Assembly: GCA_947568835.1 (NCBI GenBank)
Contig: OX387605.1
Location: 20,960,418-21,024,417, forward strand
Direction of reading: 5' to 3'
Length of the DNA: 64,000 nt
DNA from: Protonemura montana
Lineage: Eukaryota; Arthropoda; Insecta; Plecoptera; Nemouridae
Shown here: positions 11,101 through 26,100 of the stretch, in pieces
Layout of the letters: each line of letters begins with the position of its first letter
How positions within the stretch are numbered: position 1 is the stretch's first letter
Notes under the pieces: generated by a model
What the model saw: only the letters and a program-made list of their open reading frames with translations
What the model was told of the DNA's origin: nothing
The model's database searches: none
Program-made: the position numbers and the translations under genes

Positions 11101-14100
11101 AACTACATATACGCGAGCCCTCGGAAAATCGGCGACTTCTTTGAAGGGTAAAGATCCCCCAGTGCTTTCTGACCATTTTTGCAGATATATCATGGCAGTG
11201 TCATTATAGTTAGAAGGCTAGAAATCGAGTATAATCAAAGATATTTAACTTGTGCCAGATTATGTCTGCAAAATTTGATCTGTTCTTATTTTAGTCCATA
11301 CAAAGATGATTAATTTCTGCAGAAAAAACATCCTTCTCTAACAACGTGTACGAGAGGAATACAAATTGGGTGGATCCTAAGAGTCTAAGATGGAATTTCA
11401 AGAAGTCAGCGATATTTCCCCAGACCAATTGTAGAAAAAGTACGTTGGACAGTGGATCACGTGCTCAAACATCCCTTGCCAATGCACGAACCATCTTTTC
11501 TATCGCCTCCATCTTCGATGAGCGACATTTCAGGACCACTTATCAACTATGACTATTCTCAAAAGTCACAGAGAACCGAAAATCTCACACATATCTTTAA
11601 ATCTCATTTCCTTTCTCCCTGCGGTGCAAAATTAATTTTCCCCACTTCACCAAGACGACTAGCACCGATTGCAAACGAGGAGACACGAAACTCTATTTAC
11701 TCTACCTATTTATTACGTTGCATTGTCAAGTTTTAGCTCGGGTATCCAAGCTTTATGAGACCATCGGCACACAAATGAAACGAAACATAAAAACTCGCGA
11801 GCAGCACTGGTCACCGATAAAGCAAGAATTACGCTTTTTAATGGGCGCATTTGGAGCTACTAGCGCCCTATTGAGGTTCCGTCCGCGATGCACTTTTCCC
11901 GCCGCCCTGCATGAAGTCCTGCCCCCCCCCCCCCCCACTACCCGACGCATTCGACCAGTATTTTCAAAAGCACCATTAAATTCAAATAATTTACGAGATG
12001 CATCCATGAAACCAGTAATATTATTATTTTATCGCCGGTGGAATAGGACTGCTATAGTATTTCTGTGCAAAAGTGGAGTAATAAGGGTTGTATTTGCACA
12101 AACTTTTAGTTTTACATCGCTAAACAATGGTTAGGTATAAACTAGCAAGGCGGACCACATCAGCTACCTCGATGTATCTGTCGTTTGAAAGATTTTTCTG
12201 TTTTTAGAAATAATTTTGAAACTTGAAACTAAACAGGTTGCACAAAGTCGTAGAAAAATCCAAGAATTGCATCGTAATCGCACTTTCAATAATATACTGG
12301 CGCTTTTCTGATATATTTACCTATATTGCATGACTGGCGACAGTGATTGAATGGATTATAGTCAGAAGACCATCGGTAATATGAAACTTTCTGCTGAGCA
12401 AACGAGCCGGCAGCACATGGTAAAGATAGGCGCGCCACCCGATGGCGCTTACGGGAACTCCACAAAATACCTTTAAATATCGATACTTGTTCATAAATCG
12501 TTGAGGTTAGCATTACTACAGATTAATTGAGCATAACCCAGTCGTAATGGGAGTAATCTGCGAGAAATAACGAAATTAAATTTCTGAACATTCGTGATGA
12601 CAGTAGCTCCATCAAGTAGCATCCTCCATTTGCATCGGCAAAGTCGTCATTTGGCGGCCATTTATCGCGATGACAGTTTAACATTAGCTCCATGGTAACT
12701 TTCAACTTTGAGGTTTGTTATGAAGTATTTTCGGTATTCGCAAATTATGTTTGGAGAAGAAATTTCTGCCAAGTCACGAAAATCGTAGGTCGTTTACAAT
12801 CATGTTTTTGTCTAAAAATATCACCGTCAGGGTCCGCTAAATAATTATCCGTCAATCGAGTTTAATTTCTTAATAAAGTCTCGATTGATTAAATTTTGTC
12901 TGATCCTTTACTCTACATACCTACGCAGTAAACGTAACAAAGAGGACATTTTATATTACACGCATATAGCTATTTATAAAGGTAAATTGGACATATGGTG
13001 TAATAACAAAATAGTGCAGCATATAAAGAAATATAGCAATCAGATAGAATGCAACGAGAAAAAACCCAAGAAGTTACAATTTATTTCCTTGCTTCGCCCC
13101 ATTTTATTATTCTTCGCTGCACATTATTGCAAGTTTACATTAAACAAACTGCAACTGCAATAAACCGCACGAGGGAATCATAAACATTTGTGCATAAATA
13201 AATAGTGGAGTCCATGGTTAAGAGTCACGGCATATACTCTTGCAATCGCATAATTAGCCACTTTGGCCGGCGCACTGCCGATATTAAACTGTAATTGTGC
13301 AGAGCTGGTCTATGACATTGTCGATGCCTAGTCGAGGGAAATCGGGGAACACCAGAGCGAGGTCTGTTTTTAACAGGGAGTGACAATGAAGATGTTGTGT
13401 CCATTTTCCCATCAGTTCCAAAGAAAATTCACACGCATTTTTTTGAATTACCTATACCTACATAATAGAGTTGGTAGTGTTGCAAAATATGATTGTTTAA
13501 CTTTCTGGAAAGCTGATAACAACCAAGTCTTGTGGACGATCGAGAAGTAGTACCATATGAAGGATCTCCTTGAATAAACCTATTTCATAAAATGGTAAAT
13601 CGGCAACAAAATTTCAGATATTGACACCGATTCGTTTTAATTTTACATTGGAAATAACTCGATAATTTTGCAATCCAAAACACGTTACTCCATCTAAAAC
13701 GTTCCTTAAAAACCATCGAGAAATAAAAACAGACAAAATTCGATGAAAGTATCGAAAAATAGGAACGCAAAAGAATTTAAAACCATCCGATACCTGCAAT
13801 TGAGTAACGTTATCTCACTCGTGGTTTTCCATTGAAATTCTTCTAAAATATTATTTTTCGTTGTGAACTTCGAAAAAAAAATAAAAAGCATAGGTATATG
13901 GTTCAATATTAAATTATAATCTACATCAAAAATAAATAATTTACTAACGAACTCCCTAGAGCCTCTTGCCCACACACGGAATTACATCCTAAAGAAGTGT
14001 CACACCATAGCCTGCATTTCAACCTTTCTGCCACCTGTTTTTTTGGATCTTAAAACATGCATTACACATAGACATACGCTAGATAATATTTCTCCTGTCT

Positions 14101-17100
14101 TCTGAGAGACTGACAGTAGACAGACTTAGTTGCATCTAGCACACATCGTCTCCATATACAATCTATCTGCAGATGCAAATTGATATTCTAATCTCACAGG
14201 AGCATTGATCTGTGTGAACTTGCCAGTCTTGGTCAGAGACGACGAAGCCATGCACTTACATTATGCATTTGTTTATTAATATACTTGCTAACGTTTCTTC
14301 ATCCGGTTTATTTTATTGGAAAGGTCAAGGAATGATTACAAATTAACTGAAATCGTTTGTGAACTGCAATGTTTCAGAAATGAAAACTTGAACTATTGAA
14401 AATAATTGACCAAGTCACACTCTCTATTTGTGCGGAATGCGGTAAGAAGGATCAGTCTATGGGAAATTAATCCGTCCCCATAGTTTGATACTATGGAGAA
14501 ATTTTTAATGGTGTAATAAAATGAATAGTAATAATAAAGTATGCAGTATCCTTGCAGTCAGATTCTTGAAGTGTGGTTTTTTTGTGAGTAAAATGTTGAA
14601 TAGTGAAACCATTTTTCATTGCACAATGGAAAAAGACATTTAGTTGTTACCCGTTCTGATAGGACCAGTGCAAGAGTCCAATCGAGACGCACCCAATTAT
14701 TAATTGGCTTCTTTACTAACAAAAAGGAAAATATTGGAAATATTGATGACCCGGAAGTATCGCGCCATGAACACCATCAAATTTTACAAATCGTCCAAAA
14801 AGTATGCTTTCAATAGACTCGAAACCAAATTTACGCAATGCAAGGCTCGCATTTGTTGGGATAGTTCGTAGTTTGAAAAATGTATTTCATATTTTTAGAT
14901 TATTAGAAATGTCCTACATACTTTTTTTTTTGATCGCCAAGGATGCACCTTGGTCCACATCTTTGTTTTGCCCCAGTCGCTGTTTTATCGCTATTCTTTA
15001 ACCACAGCTTTCAAAAAAATTCTAAAATTTCGAAAAAAATCGACAACTAAGAAATAGATGTCAACGACAGTGATTATTCCGATGGATTAGATTGAGAGTG
15101 AAGTTTAAGTTGCACGTAAACAAAACTCTGCAGAGAGAAAACTTCACTTACACTTCAGAGCAAAAAGAACTTGAACTTCGTTTCTAAGTTCATTTTCCCA
15201 CCGCAAAACTATTTTTTGTATTTGTTTCAGTCTCCCCGCAAACTCTCTATCAGCCAGGAAGGAAACACATTTAGAACCCGAGCATTACGTATTGTACCAC
15301 TATCTCAACGCGGACATCTTTGTTATCTGACGTTGACCTAGGCCACTTGGAAACGTAATCGGAATCCCGCACACCTGGCACCAAAAGTAACGACATCCTT
15401 GAAATCACCCCGCCATCACCTAGCGTTGCTCCATTACGTCCAAAGGGTTTCACAGCGTAGTCCAGAGTAGTCTAGTGAGTAGTCCAGTGAGCTCATAAGG
15501 ACTGTCTGACCACTGACTGCATTAGCAGCGACACACATTTAAACACACAACCAACACCTAGAATCACCTTTGCCATATACTCGGAGAACAATATGGATGC
15601 ACTGTGACCACCACGTATAATATGTATAATTTGTACAAACAAAACTTGATATTCTCAAACATTGGATCTTTCTTGATAATTAAATTGAGTAATTTTGCTG
15701 CGTCGTATTAGGTTCCATGTATACTATGGGAGGGTTATACGTGGATGTAGTTTAATATGGTTTAATGTTGTTAATAATTTTCAATGGACTGAATAGAATT
15801 ACAATATTTTGTCAGTTGTTATAGCGAGAATATTATATTGTGGCTGGCATGCATTTTCCACAGTGTGTTGTATTTGATAGGACGTGTCTTAACCAAGATA
15901 TTTACACTCAGCGTTTTGGATTCAGATATTCAAACATAAAATGAGTTTAATATCTCTTAGAGAGAGATAACGTTCAGACAAAACCTGAACCCGTGTCTAT
16001 TAAAGCGAGTGTAGTGTCACGAGGCCACGAATGGAATTTGCTCAGAGTTTCCAATATTGCTAGGGCCTATTAAGATATTTGGTTAAAGCAATACCCGCAC
16101 AAGGTGGAAATGTGGGTTCTCGTCCCCGGTTGGGTAACTTTTTGAGAGGATATAGGTGTTCCGAATGATAAAATTGAAATTATGATTTTTAATGTTGGAA
16201 GAAACTCCGGCTTTAGGTAAGAAACTGTATTCTGTTCTGCCCGGTACACGAACATAAACAACCACGCTTTGTTTTAGTAAATTTTCCTTCTCGAAACAAT
16301 CACTATAGCATTATTTGTAACAGTCCGTGCTGTACCAGAACAAGAATCAAAATATTTAAAATTTTATTAAATAATCATAATAAAAACTTTGTTACAAAAT
16401 GGGCAAAAGGTAATTAGCATTTTCACTGTTTTCCAAAGTTTAGGCAAAATCAGAAAAGTCCATGGTTTGGGAAAAACATGGTTTGAAAAAAACGATTGCT
16501 TGCAACTTGGCGATCAAGAAGGCACCGGAATTGTGTAAAAAATCTTTGTATAATTCTTGTTTGTCGTTGTCGCTGTTTAATACTGAGTGTCAAGGCCTAG
16601 GTATGTGCAAAGACTTTTTTCCAGTCGTAGTTTTCGTAATAAGTTTTCTTTCCACTGGCCTTAAAAACCCTCACACACACATTTCCCCATAAAACATCTT
16701 TCACAGATAATGGAAGACATTTTGTACCTACGATGGTTGGTATACCTGCGATATACCACAGGCATCAAAGTACCTATGTATCTCAATAACTATTTCTCCA
16801 CGCAACTATGCTAGCTAATGAAGTGGCTGTACGCCCAATTGAAAAAAGGAATTTTTGTTTTTTTACGCTTGAACAATTGAGCGCGATTGCAAAGTGCTCT
16901 TATTGGAGAAAGCCTCTCGTTCTGTCTCTTGATTGGACCATGCAGTCAATTCTATCGCTCGTAACTATGCAATTATTTATTTACACGCTAGCTGTAAACA
17001 ATACCTTAATTGTTATCACTGCACAACAATTGTTGGATAATTGCCACAATGATTATATCAGAGTAATTTTGAAATAGAATTGGCATCATCAATGAACGTA

Positions 17101-20100
17101 ATTAGATAATACAATGTGGCGATTTGTCACGATTGCGACGCACGCGTTTAGGCTCGATCTGGTGAGAAAATTAATAACGCACCTAATTTTAATCTCGAAA
17201 AGGGTTGTACATTTTGAGCTAAGAAGCAAAAAGGCCCCTAAAGGGCCTAGAGTAATTTACGTAGGGAAGAAACCACATGGGTGCATATATTTTACACCCA
17301 AAACTAGATGCATAGCATTAGATATACTGTCTGTTATCTTGGTGATGAAATAAACAGCCCTACCTTGAGAGGGAGAGGGGGGGAGGGCGAGAACTTGTAT
17401 GCCTGTTCAGAATCAGAGCCCAATGCATGTAGCGAGTTCAGTTCTGACTATCACCACAAATAATCACGCAAGATTTACACGTTTTTGATAATCACTACGC
17501 AAAGTTAAATTCTTGACCCAAAGTGAATTAGTTGCAGAATAAAATGTCGAAAAGTGACCTGCTAAATAGGATTGATGGTGTAAATACATGCGTGTATCGA
17601 GGGTAGGCTGGAAGGGTAGTTGGTTATAGTATCGGCTCCATGGTTCTACCTAGCTGGCACACAATGTTTTCAGACAACTGCTCCAAAAAGAAGAAAATAG
17701 GGGTTGATTGATGATTTCATTGACGATGCCAATTCTATTTCAAAATTACTCTGATGTAATCATTGTGGCAATTATCCAACAATTGTTGTGCAGTGATAAC
17801 AATTAAGGCATTGTTTACAGCCTGCGTGTACATAAATATCAACCCACAAATTTTGGGTTCAGGATCCTTGAACCACTTAACAATCGGTCTTGCTTCTGAG
17901 TGACATAGTAGGTACAGAAAGCATGGACCAAGCTCATTCTTCCTGGTATTAAAACCCCCAAAATTAAATGGCATCGTATTAAACCGAATCTTTTGCGAAC
18001 TTTCTTGAATTCATTAATTTTAATTTATTTATTTATTAGCTTTGTATCTTTTTAAATTATATCCTATTACATACTTGCAAAGGTATACATACAGTAAAAC
18101 AGTACCGATACCGATAGGAAAACTACCGATACCTACTCATCGATTGGTGCAAATTTAAGACACTTACGAATCTGTCACGAGAAATAAAATGTTGTCGTTT
18201 TTGGAATTTCGATCTTTTTTATGAAGCCAATCGATTCGTTTCGATACAAAGACGATTTTATTTTATCTGAAGCTTTAAAACTAATTAAACAAGGTCTAGA
18301 GACGATCAAAGTTTGAAGAGTTTGTTGACAAACTAGTGCGGTCGACTGAAGTAATTATCACCACAGAAACATACTTGCATTTATCATAAGTCTCCACTTG
18401 AAAACAGAGATTTTTAGACGGGGTTTGAGTTACGGCAGGTATTGGTAACGTGGATTAATAAAAAATCCAAGCAATTGACAAAAACCGCTATCATCAAGTA
18501 ACTGAAAATGTTGACCACAAACCAATCTAAAAATGTCAAATGATTTCTGCTTGTAAACTATTTTCCATCATAGGCCGTGTATTTAGTGGTTTCAGGGAAA
18601 AATATCAAAGTAATGGTGAGGGCGACGAAACAGCCCTTGGCTCAGAATGACTTGCTTCTCGTATCACAGCTTAGATGAAGGTGTTAACGATATTGTGTAC
18701 AAAATTGGTTTCCCTATCTCAAGTCATAACTGCTAACGAAGAGCTGAATTCCGAAATTTCGATTAACTCCGATAAAATGCGTTCAGCATCATCTCATTGA
18801 TATTTTGCTTCTACTTTTTTACGATTCCTGATCCTCAAATGTTGATAACTTTTAGATTTGACTGAAGAAAAAACTGTCATTTTTTGTGTACATTGTTATA
18901 AAAGCGTTTGTCTACAACGCCCTTACGCATCCAGACCCAGTACCTGTTGACATGCTTACTAAGTACATACCATTTTTTCTGCCAATAGACGTTTAAGCCC
19001 TCGAGACACCTGTGACCGTAATCCTACAAAAATGCACCTTCACAAAAAATTGAAAGCAATTTCTCGGACTGCAGACATTTTTTGGCACATTTAACATAAC
19101 ATGCCACACTTCAATAATGCAACATGCCTGCATGCTTAAAAGTAGTCAGCCTGCTTCCAGTCCACCTGGAAGAGAGTTTTCAAAGCAATTTGTAGAACAT
19201 AAATGTCAACCACTCACCGAAAGCTGATGGGGATCATCAAGAGGCGGCACACTTGGCGTTATTTCAAAAGATTCGTATTTTAATGATCTTAATTGAATAT
19301 CAATATAATTGGTAATTTATTAAAGTATCATTGGTCATTAATCATTTTCATTCTTCTTGACCATTTCAATATAAAAACTATTAAAAGATAAGTAAGTATA
19401 TTGTTTTTAGAATACTTTAAATGAGTTTTGATCATTCAAATTTTCAGAGTTTGAAAAGTGAAATAAATATCATAATTGAAATTATGTTCATTGGTCCATA
19501 CTCAAATAAAATAAAATTTTAAAACGATTTTTCAATAATTATTTTCTTTTTGGTTCTGCGAGCTTTCTGGTTGTTGGCTGGCTGGACTGGTCGGTAGTTG
19601 AGTTGATTCTGGTGTCGTAGAAGCCTTCACATATGATGTAACATGGTGATGGAGCTGTTGGTATCGCTGGTATGGCTGACGATGTGATGATATTGCTGAA
19701 GATTTGACGGTTTTGCTGACGATTTGACGGCATTACTCACGGTATACTGACGATATGATGAGACTGAATTATTGCTGATGATACAGCTGACTGTAGTATG
19801 AATTATACATATCTTGAGTTATCGCTTGTGATATCAAATAAGTTAACAAAAATCCACCTATTTCATCGAAATATGGCGACGAAACGAGCTTCTTCACTGG
19901 TGACACGTTTTCTGAAAGTCATCCAAATTCCCACCGCGTTTTTCATGAATTATTATTCAATTGAATAGCTCATTGCCGCAATTTGCACGGCTGTATAACA
20001 TTGTGCAGATCATTTATTACTTTGATGCAAACTCAAGGACTTGGCAAGAACGTCGGAAAACACTTCACACGTGTACACTTTTTTCGCAGAGAGGCTAATG

Positions 20101-23100
20101 CAAAATGTTTAATCATTTTCTAATGCATATTGAAAGAAAGATTCAGTTATGTAATAGAAAAATACTTGTTATTGTATTGTAATTGATTGCATGCTAGAAT
20201 TGTTTCAGTATTGTTTCAGAATAAATAGTTGTAGTACGCTCTGTATATGTCTTTGATTATATTGCTGACCATTTGTTTTAAACGCCATCTTTAATTTTCG
20301 TCAGCTGTGTTGACGATCATCGTCGAGTTTGTCTTCTGTCCAGTGCTGATTTCATCGAGTTCCCACTTTAATTAACACAATTAACAACTTGCAGATATAC
20401 TTTTCAATCATTTATTGCTAAGAGCATATTGCAAAATCGCTTTTATTTCCTTTCCAATGGCGTATAAATTCACACGAATAAGCGGAAAAAGGCTGAGCGA
20501 TTTTTTTCTATTTGACAGTACGCAATGTCAAGGACGTGATGATAAATAAAATGCGACTGCATATGCATTCGAAGCACCGATACAATAAATTAACAAAGTG
20601 GTAAGTACACACAACAGTATTGAGTGTCGGTGTCACTAACGTGTAGGTACCTCTTGGCGATAAATTTTTCATTGCACCAAACCACTGGAGCCGGTTTTCA
20701 ACACAACCGGGAAAAACAATATTACTCGGATCTATTTTACAATCGAATGCACTTTGCGACCGCGTTGCAAGAAATAGCACCGACGAAATGGCAATTGCTG
20801 GAAAACATTTTTAATAGTTTTAAACTGAAAAATCTCTGGTTTTGTTTTTAAGTTTAATGCTATTGCTGTGCGTCATGCTTATAGTGCATATTCGTTTATA
20901 ATACCATTGTTTTGTGAGTTATCTATGATCAGCAATGTCTGTTACTAGTGGTATTCATTGTTCTGATAAAACACAATTTTTATGTCACGATTGTGTGGAT
21001 TTTATGTTTTTGTAACATAGATATTTAAATTGGTAAATGCACAAATACTAAATAGCAGGTAAGCAGCGTATATATGATGTGTTCCTGGGTTGCGGTGGCT
21101 TTTCATGTGTAGGAAGAATCGAGACATCAAGCTGAGCCAATCAAAGATTGCAGATAAACGCCGTTAAATGCCGGTAATGAAGAGATAAGGTGATTTTATT
21201 TGTCGGTGAAACTTCAATTTAGTTGGAATGTTTTTATATCGACTTCTTTGGCTGTAAGATTCGCTACGATTTTTATTGCAACCTAACGATAAGAATTACT
21301 TTTTAACCTCGTATATATAAAGTGCTTTTGCTGCCTTCTGCAAGAATTTGATTTTCCTGCAATTTGCTTTAATAGTCACCAAGTTTTGATGAAGTTTTGC
21401 CATCTATTTTTCTGTTTAGAAAACGCAAAGGATCTTTTGTCAGTGTCATCTTCTCAAGGTTATTGGAACGGTATCTTCAGTTATTTGCCATACTGGAAGC
21501 TTCATCCATCTTAGAAGTCAATCAAGTAGAATCAAGTGTTATTTTTTTGGCAAATAGAAATCTCAAGGCGGGTCATTTTAACATTTCAGTCTTGTGCTGG
21601 CAACGGTTAATCCATAACGTGTAGTTCTGGAAGATTCTTTATCCCAAGATTTTTCTTTTATGAAAACTGCATTTTTCTTGTAGATTTTTATACAAAAAGT
21701 ATTTTTATTTGGTTCCTCTGGTAAAAACATTCGGTTACCAACTCGTACAATGTCCTCGGTCGTTGTACGCTTGATTTTAAGTTCTTCGAGTTATTTTGGG
21801 TATTATCCAAAGATATTGCTCCATTTAGCGATCTTTACAGCTCGTGTCACTTCTCTGGCAATTTACTTTAATTACGTTTTATTCACTCGAGTGCCACTGT
21901 GAATCACTTAAATTTCATTCAAAGTTTCTTTGCTTCAAATTCTTACTTTGTAATGGAGTCTGCAATCTTGATGACTTTCTTTTACCAAGCAATGTAAGTG
22001 ACATATAGCAAAGTTTATATTTAATCATTGAGACACAAGTTGACAATTTGAAACTGGTGTTTAGACTTGAGAAAGATAAATTTAAATTGAAAATACACCT
22101 TCTTGCATGTGTTTTTTCTTGTCGTCCGATGCATATTTAGATTTTAGATGTAAAAATCATAATTTATATAATGAAATTGTAAATTTGAGTTGATTTGTCT
22201 CAAGATACTGAAATTGAAATGACTTTAAAAATGCTTGTTAGTAAATTTTTTCTTGGAATCTCTTCGATGCAGGGTGTGTTGTCATTTGATTTTCTTCATC
22301 CAGAAGTTTCAATGCTTCTTCACTTTTTTCAAGTCACTAAATCACTTCTATCTATAATCAATTTCCTGGCTTTCTCACGCAAGACCACACAGGTAAAAAA
22401 CCCCTTCTTTATAAAGTGAAACCATCAAACAAATTTCAAAAAAATTGAAATACTTTAAAACTTTGGCGCAAACAAAATTTTAACTGAATATTTAAAAAAA
22501 TTGAAACTATTTTGCGTGAGACTTGATTAAATTTTACTTGGTACCCACCAGTATTTATTTGAATTGCCGTTTCTTTAACGTCTAGTTTGCACAGCCTCAA
22601 AATCGCGAGCACAATCGGTTGAGCGTCCACCGATAGTCGAAACATCTCAACCAGCGTCTTAATTGAGTCTACGGGGATGTCCGTCGGTAGCCCACAGTTC
22701 TCACCTGCGGCAATGTGACCTGGAAAACAAACAAAACCAAATGTCAGCGATCTTACCGTTGACCGTACTCTTTTTGTAGCAGAATGCGTGAGGTGTCCTC
22801 CACATTTGAAAACATCCGCCTAAGTTGATGGGTATAGGTCGTTTTATTAATGTTTGTCACTTCTTAATTGGTATCAGGCAGCTAGCAAGGAGAAAAAGCA
22901 GCGATGGTGCTGCTCTCTATTATCCGCTGCGCTCCACAAAAAGGAAGTGATCTGCATCTTACAAATCGGCCAGGATAAGGGACTGACTGTCGTGGCTTTC
23001 AGATGGTGGTAATACAGTTTCTAGTCCGCGAGAGAAGATACCAGCACAAGGACTGCCCATCAGCATTGATACCAACTCATGAATTAAATGTCAGCTATGA

Positions 23101-26100
23101 TCTTAGTGGCGGAAATCCAAGATATCTTATTATATTGCAAAATAATTTCCAAGATTGTTATAATTGTTAGAAAAATTCTTATAATAGCTGCAAAAATAAA
23201 ATATCTAGATTATTGGCACGACAAAAGTTTAAGAGTAAAAGAAAAGTGGCAGATCATAACGGAGATAATTTGTAGTGTTTTTAAAAATGACAGTGGGACA
23301 GCATGTCACTCGAATATAACACAAGAAAGGCTGTAAAGGAATGATGTGTGTGGTACAGCTTGTGTAACTTCGATCAAACAAACATAAATGCCTCGTTCAA
23401 TGTGCCCCATCGATTTACAGACAACATTTCAAATTATCTAATCGCATTTTAATAAAATAATGTGTACTCTAACTATAATAGTAATGCGCCTAATAGTAAA
23501 AATAACTAATATTCCTTTCAGGCAAAAAATGAGAAATATGGTATTTTCCTGGGTCGTTTCAGTCCAGGTGGAGGGTAGTCTCAACAATTAGAATATTTTC
23601 AAAATGTCGGTACATATATCAATTCCTTTCACTTTCCATTTTTAGCATATTGCAATATTTTAACCACAATAAAAAGTGGGCTATCATTCAGCAACCATAT
23701 TCACCAAACTTGCAGTACGTTTTATATTTGAACAATATTTATCGAATAGCACGAGGGTCCTGAATTGATGTATATTCATTGGACAATACTCGATTATTGC
23801 ATTTAATTTTTATTACAGTGTATTTTTGAAACTATTTCAAGCTTTATAATTCTATTAATGAAAAAATAATAATTCCCAGTTGTGCAAAGCGTCAATTAAC
23901 GCCTGAAAATCTCCGACTGGAACGTAAGGTCAACAGAAATTAAAAAACGAAGGTGTATATTATGTTGGCTCAACTGTCTGTGTTCATATCCCTTCCCCTA
24001 ACAATCTACAACTAGTCTTTTCACCAATCACAGGTAAGCCTGTGTCGTTTAACGACGCACCGTCTGATGCATTTTCACACAACCAAAACAAAACAACCAC
24101 TTAGTGCCGAGTAAGACTCTGACTGTAATATAATATTTTATAATAAAGTAGTAAAACTGTTACAATAAAATATAATTTATTACCCGCCATTTATTATGAG
24201 AAAAGAAACACGTAATTTTATATGTTGTGATTGTACCTTTTACGGTCAGTTGGAATTTCCAATTATAACCTGCAAATACTTAAAGGTATGGCAACTTTGC
24301 ATTTTGTACCTTAACATACCTGTAACTACATAATATAAACTACATGTAAAGTTACATCGTCAATGTCGCTGTTTTAATGCTGGACGTTTCTTTCTTAGCA
24401 AGTTTCCAACCTTTTGTTGAAAGAAAATATCAAGTATTTTTATAAAAAGCGTTTGCAAGCCTCGACAAACGAAAGAAGACATTTTTTGACAGCATTTCTT
24501 ATGAGTTAATTGCTTTTATATTATCCTATCAATTACATGCAAGTCAAAATAATTACAGGCAAAATTGCATTGCCTGGCGACGAAAGTTTGAAAAGCCAAT
24601 ACGTTCACAATCGACACATGTACTAGCATAATCAGAAATTATGAATAAAAACAACGACTATTTGCTGATTAAAGCGTAACGAAAAGAAATATTAAACGCA
24701 TTTAAATACCCATTGTACCCTATCGCATTCAAAACTGACGTAAAAGTAATCTCTTCATTGAATGTAAGAGAACAGGCCAGCTGCATATTATATTGATGTT
24801 CAGCTCCTTACCTAACCAGAGGTGAAAAGTGCATTAAAAACAGCCACTTCACGTTTTTACGAGCGTTTCTGAGAAGAGCTTGAAACGCATTCGTGATGCC
24901 AAGAGAACGCATTCATGTCTATGTACCAATGTCCCTATTTCCCTCGCGCTGGGGTCGCTAGGCTTATTATTTATTAATATCGGCGAACCATACAAAAACT
25001 CTGTTTCATAAAATGAATTCGTATAGACCGAGCATAATAGCCTTTTAGTGGCAGTCATTTCAAACTAGAATTCGGCCCGAGAAAGGAACCATGTATTTCA
25101 TGTCGTTTTTTAATAGTTCCTCTAAATGTATCATTGACTGCATGGTTACGCTTTGAGCAGTTTTAACAGCGGGTATAAACGAGTTGTTAGGCCAGGCATT
25201 GCCAATGCTGAAAAATTGCGCTCGAGACTTCTTAAATTAGTTTAAAAGATTATCATATTTGGAAGAGCCAAATGAAGAGTTGAAAACGAAAGATGAGTCA
25301 AGTTTTGAAAGAGATACTACGGGCGGGTTTTACCAAAATGTTCAACTATAAGTTGGACCTCTAACTCGCAGAAACATCTGAATTTCACTGCATGTGATTG
25401 GAAGTCGCCATGGCAATAGTTTCAACAAACACTTCAGCTAGGAGTTAAGATTTTGGTAAAACCGGACCTAACAATAGTAAAATCAAGCGGATTATTAAAT
25501 AGGTAAGCTTATAACTAATGGTGTGATATCTTTAAGCACTGATATGACGTATTTTCTTCAGAAACATTTTGTTCGAGATTTTAAGAGTAAAAAGGTGGCC
25601 CAGCGCCTAGAGCGCCTACATTATGTAGGAAATTATTCGTGCTAAAATTACCTTTAACTTTATCTCCGTCTTTGTTCTATGATAAGGTTTAAACTCAGCA
25701 CGCAAATGCATGTAAATCATCAGTTATTTGTTTATCAATAAGTAACCTAGCCACACAGAACCCTCTATCCTTAAAACCAAAGTTCAGGACCTCTAAAAGG
25801 TCCTAGCAATGCAACTAGCAATTACTTCCAAGAGATACTGCACCACAATTAAAATTGCACACCCCATATAATTTACGCAAATGATTATCCTTATTAACAA
25901 TTAGCTAACAAGTGTTGGTATCACAGTGGCGTGGGGAGGGTAGGGGGGGGGGGGGGGGCGGGAAGCTGCTCGGCAACTGTGTGGGTGAGCGCAGTGATAG
26001 CGTGCGACGGAGCGAGCTGTCTGAGTCACGTGACCACGACGAGACCCTGACCTAGAGCAGGTTGTCGGCGTTGAGGCAGGCTTAGCGCACGCGCCCATCG

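Larger units (their letters stand above)
5117..22548 (-). other. dsx intron 2 (presumed sex-specific intron)
   Basis: About 17.4 kb between the oligomerisation-domain exon and the male-type tail exon. In other insects the female-specific exon lies in this position. No coding segment like the conserved female tail was recognised. It holds a long minus-strand 5S-derived SINE (10030-10495) with fragments beside it, a family B repeat (12359-12694), a tRNA-like repeat (16005-16176), the 115-bp inverted-repeat pair (16982-17830), a GC-richer island (8540-8870) and poly(G)/(C) runs at 9273 and 11922. Confidence 0.6.

Noticed and set aside
11718-12134. 138-codon open frame on the plus strand
   Set aside because: Crosses a poly(C) run that yields a run of prolines; no domain, no splice signals, and an opposite-strand frame overlaps it.
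19539-19733. Candidate female-specific dsx exon on the minus strand
   Set aside because: The frame is produced by a 20-bp imperfect tandem repeat and does not resemble the conserved female DSX tail.
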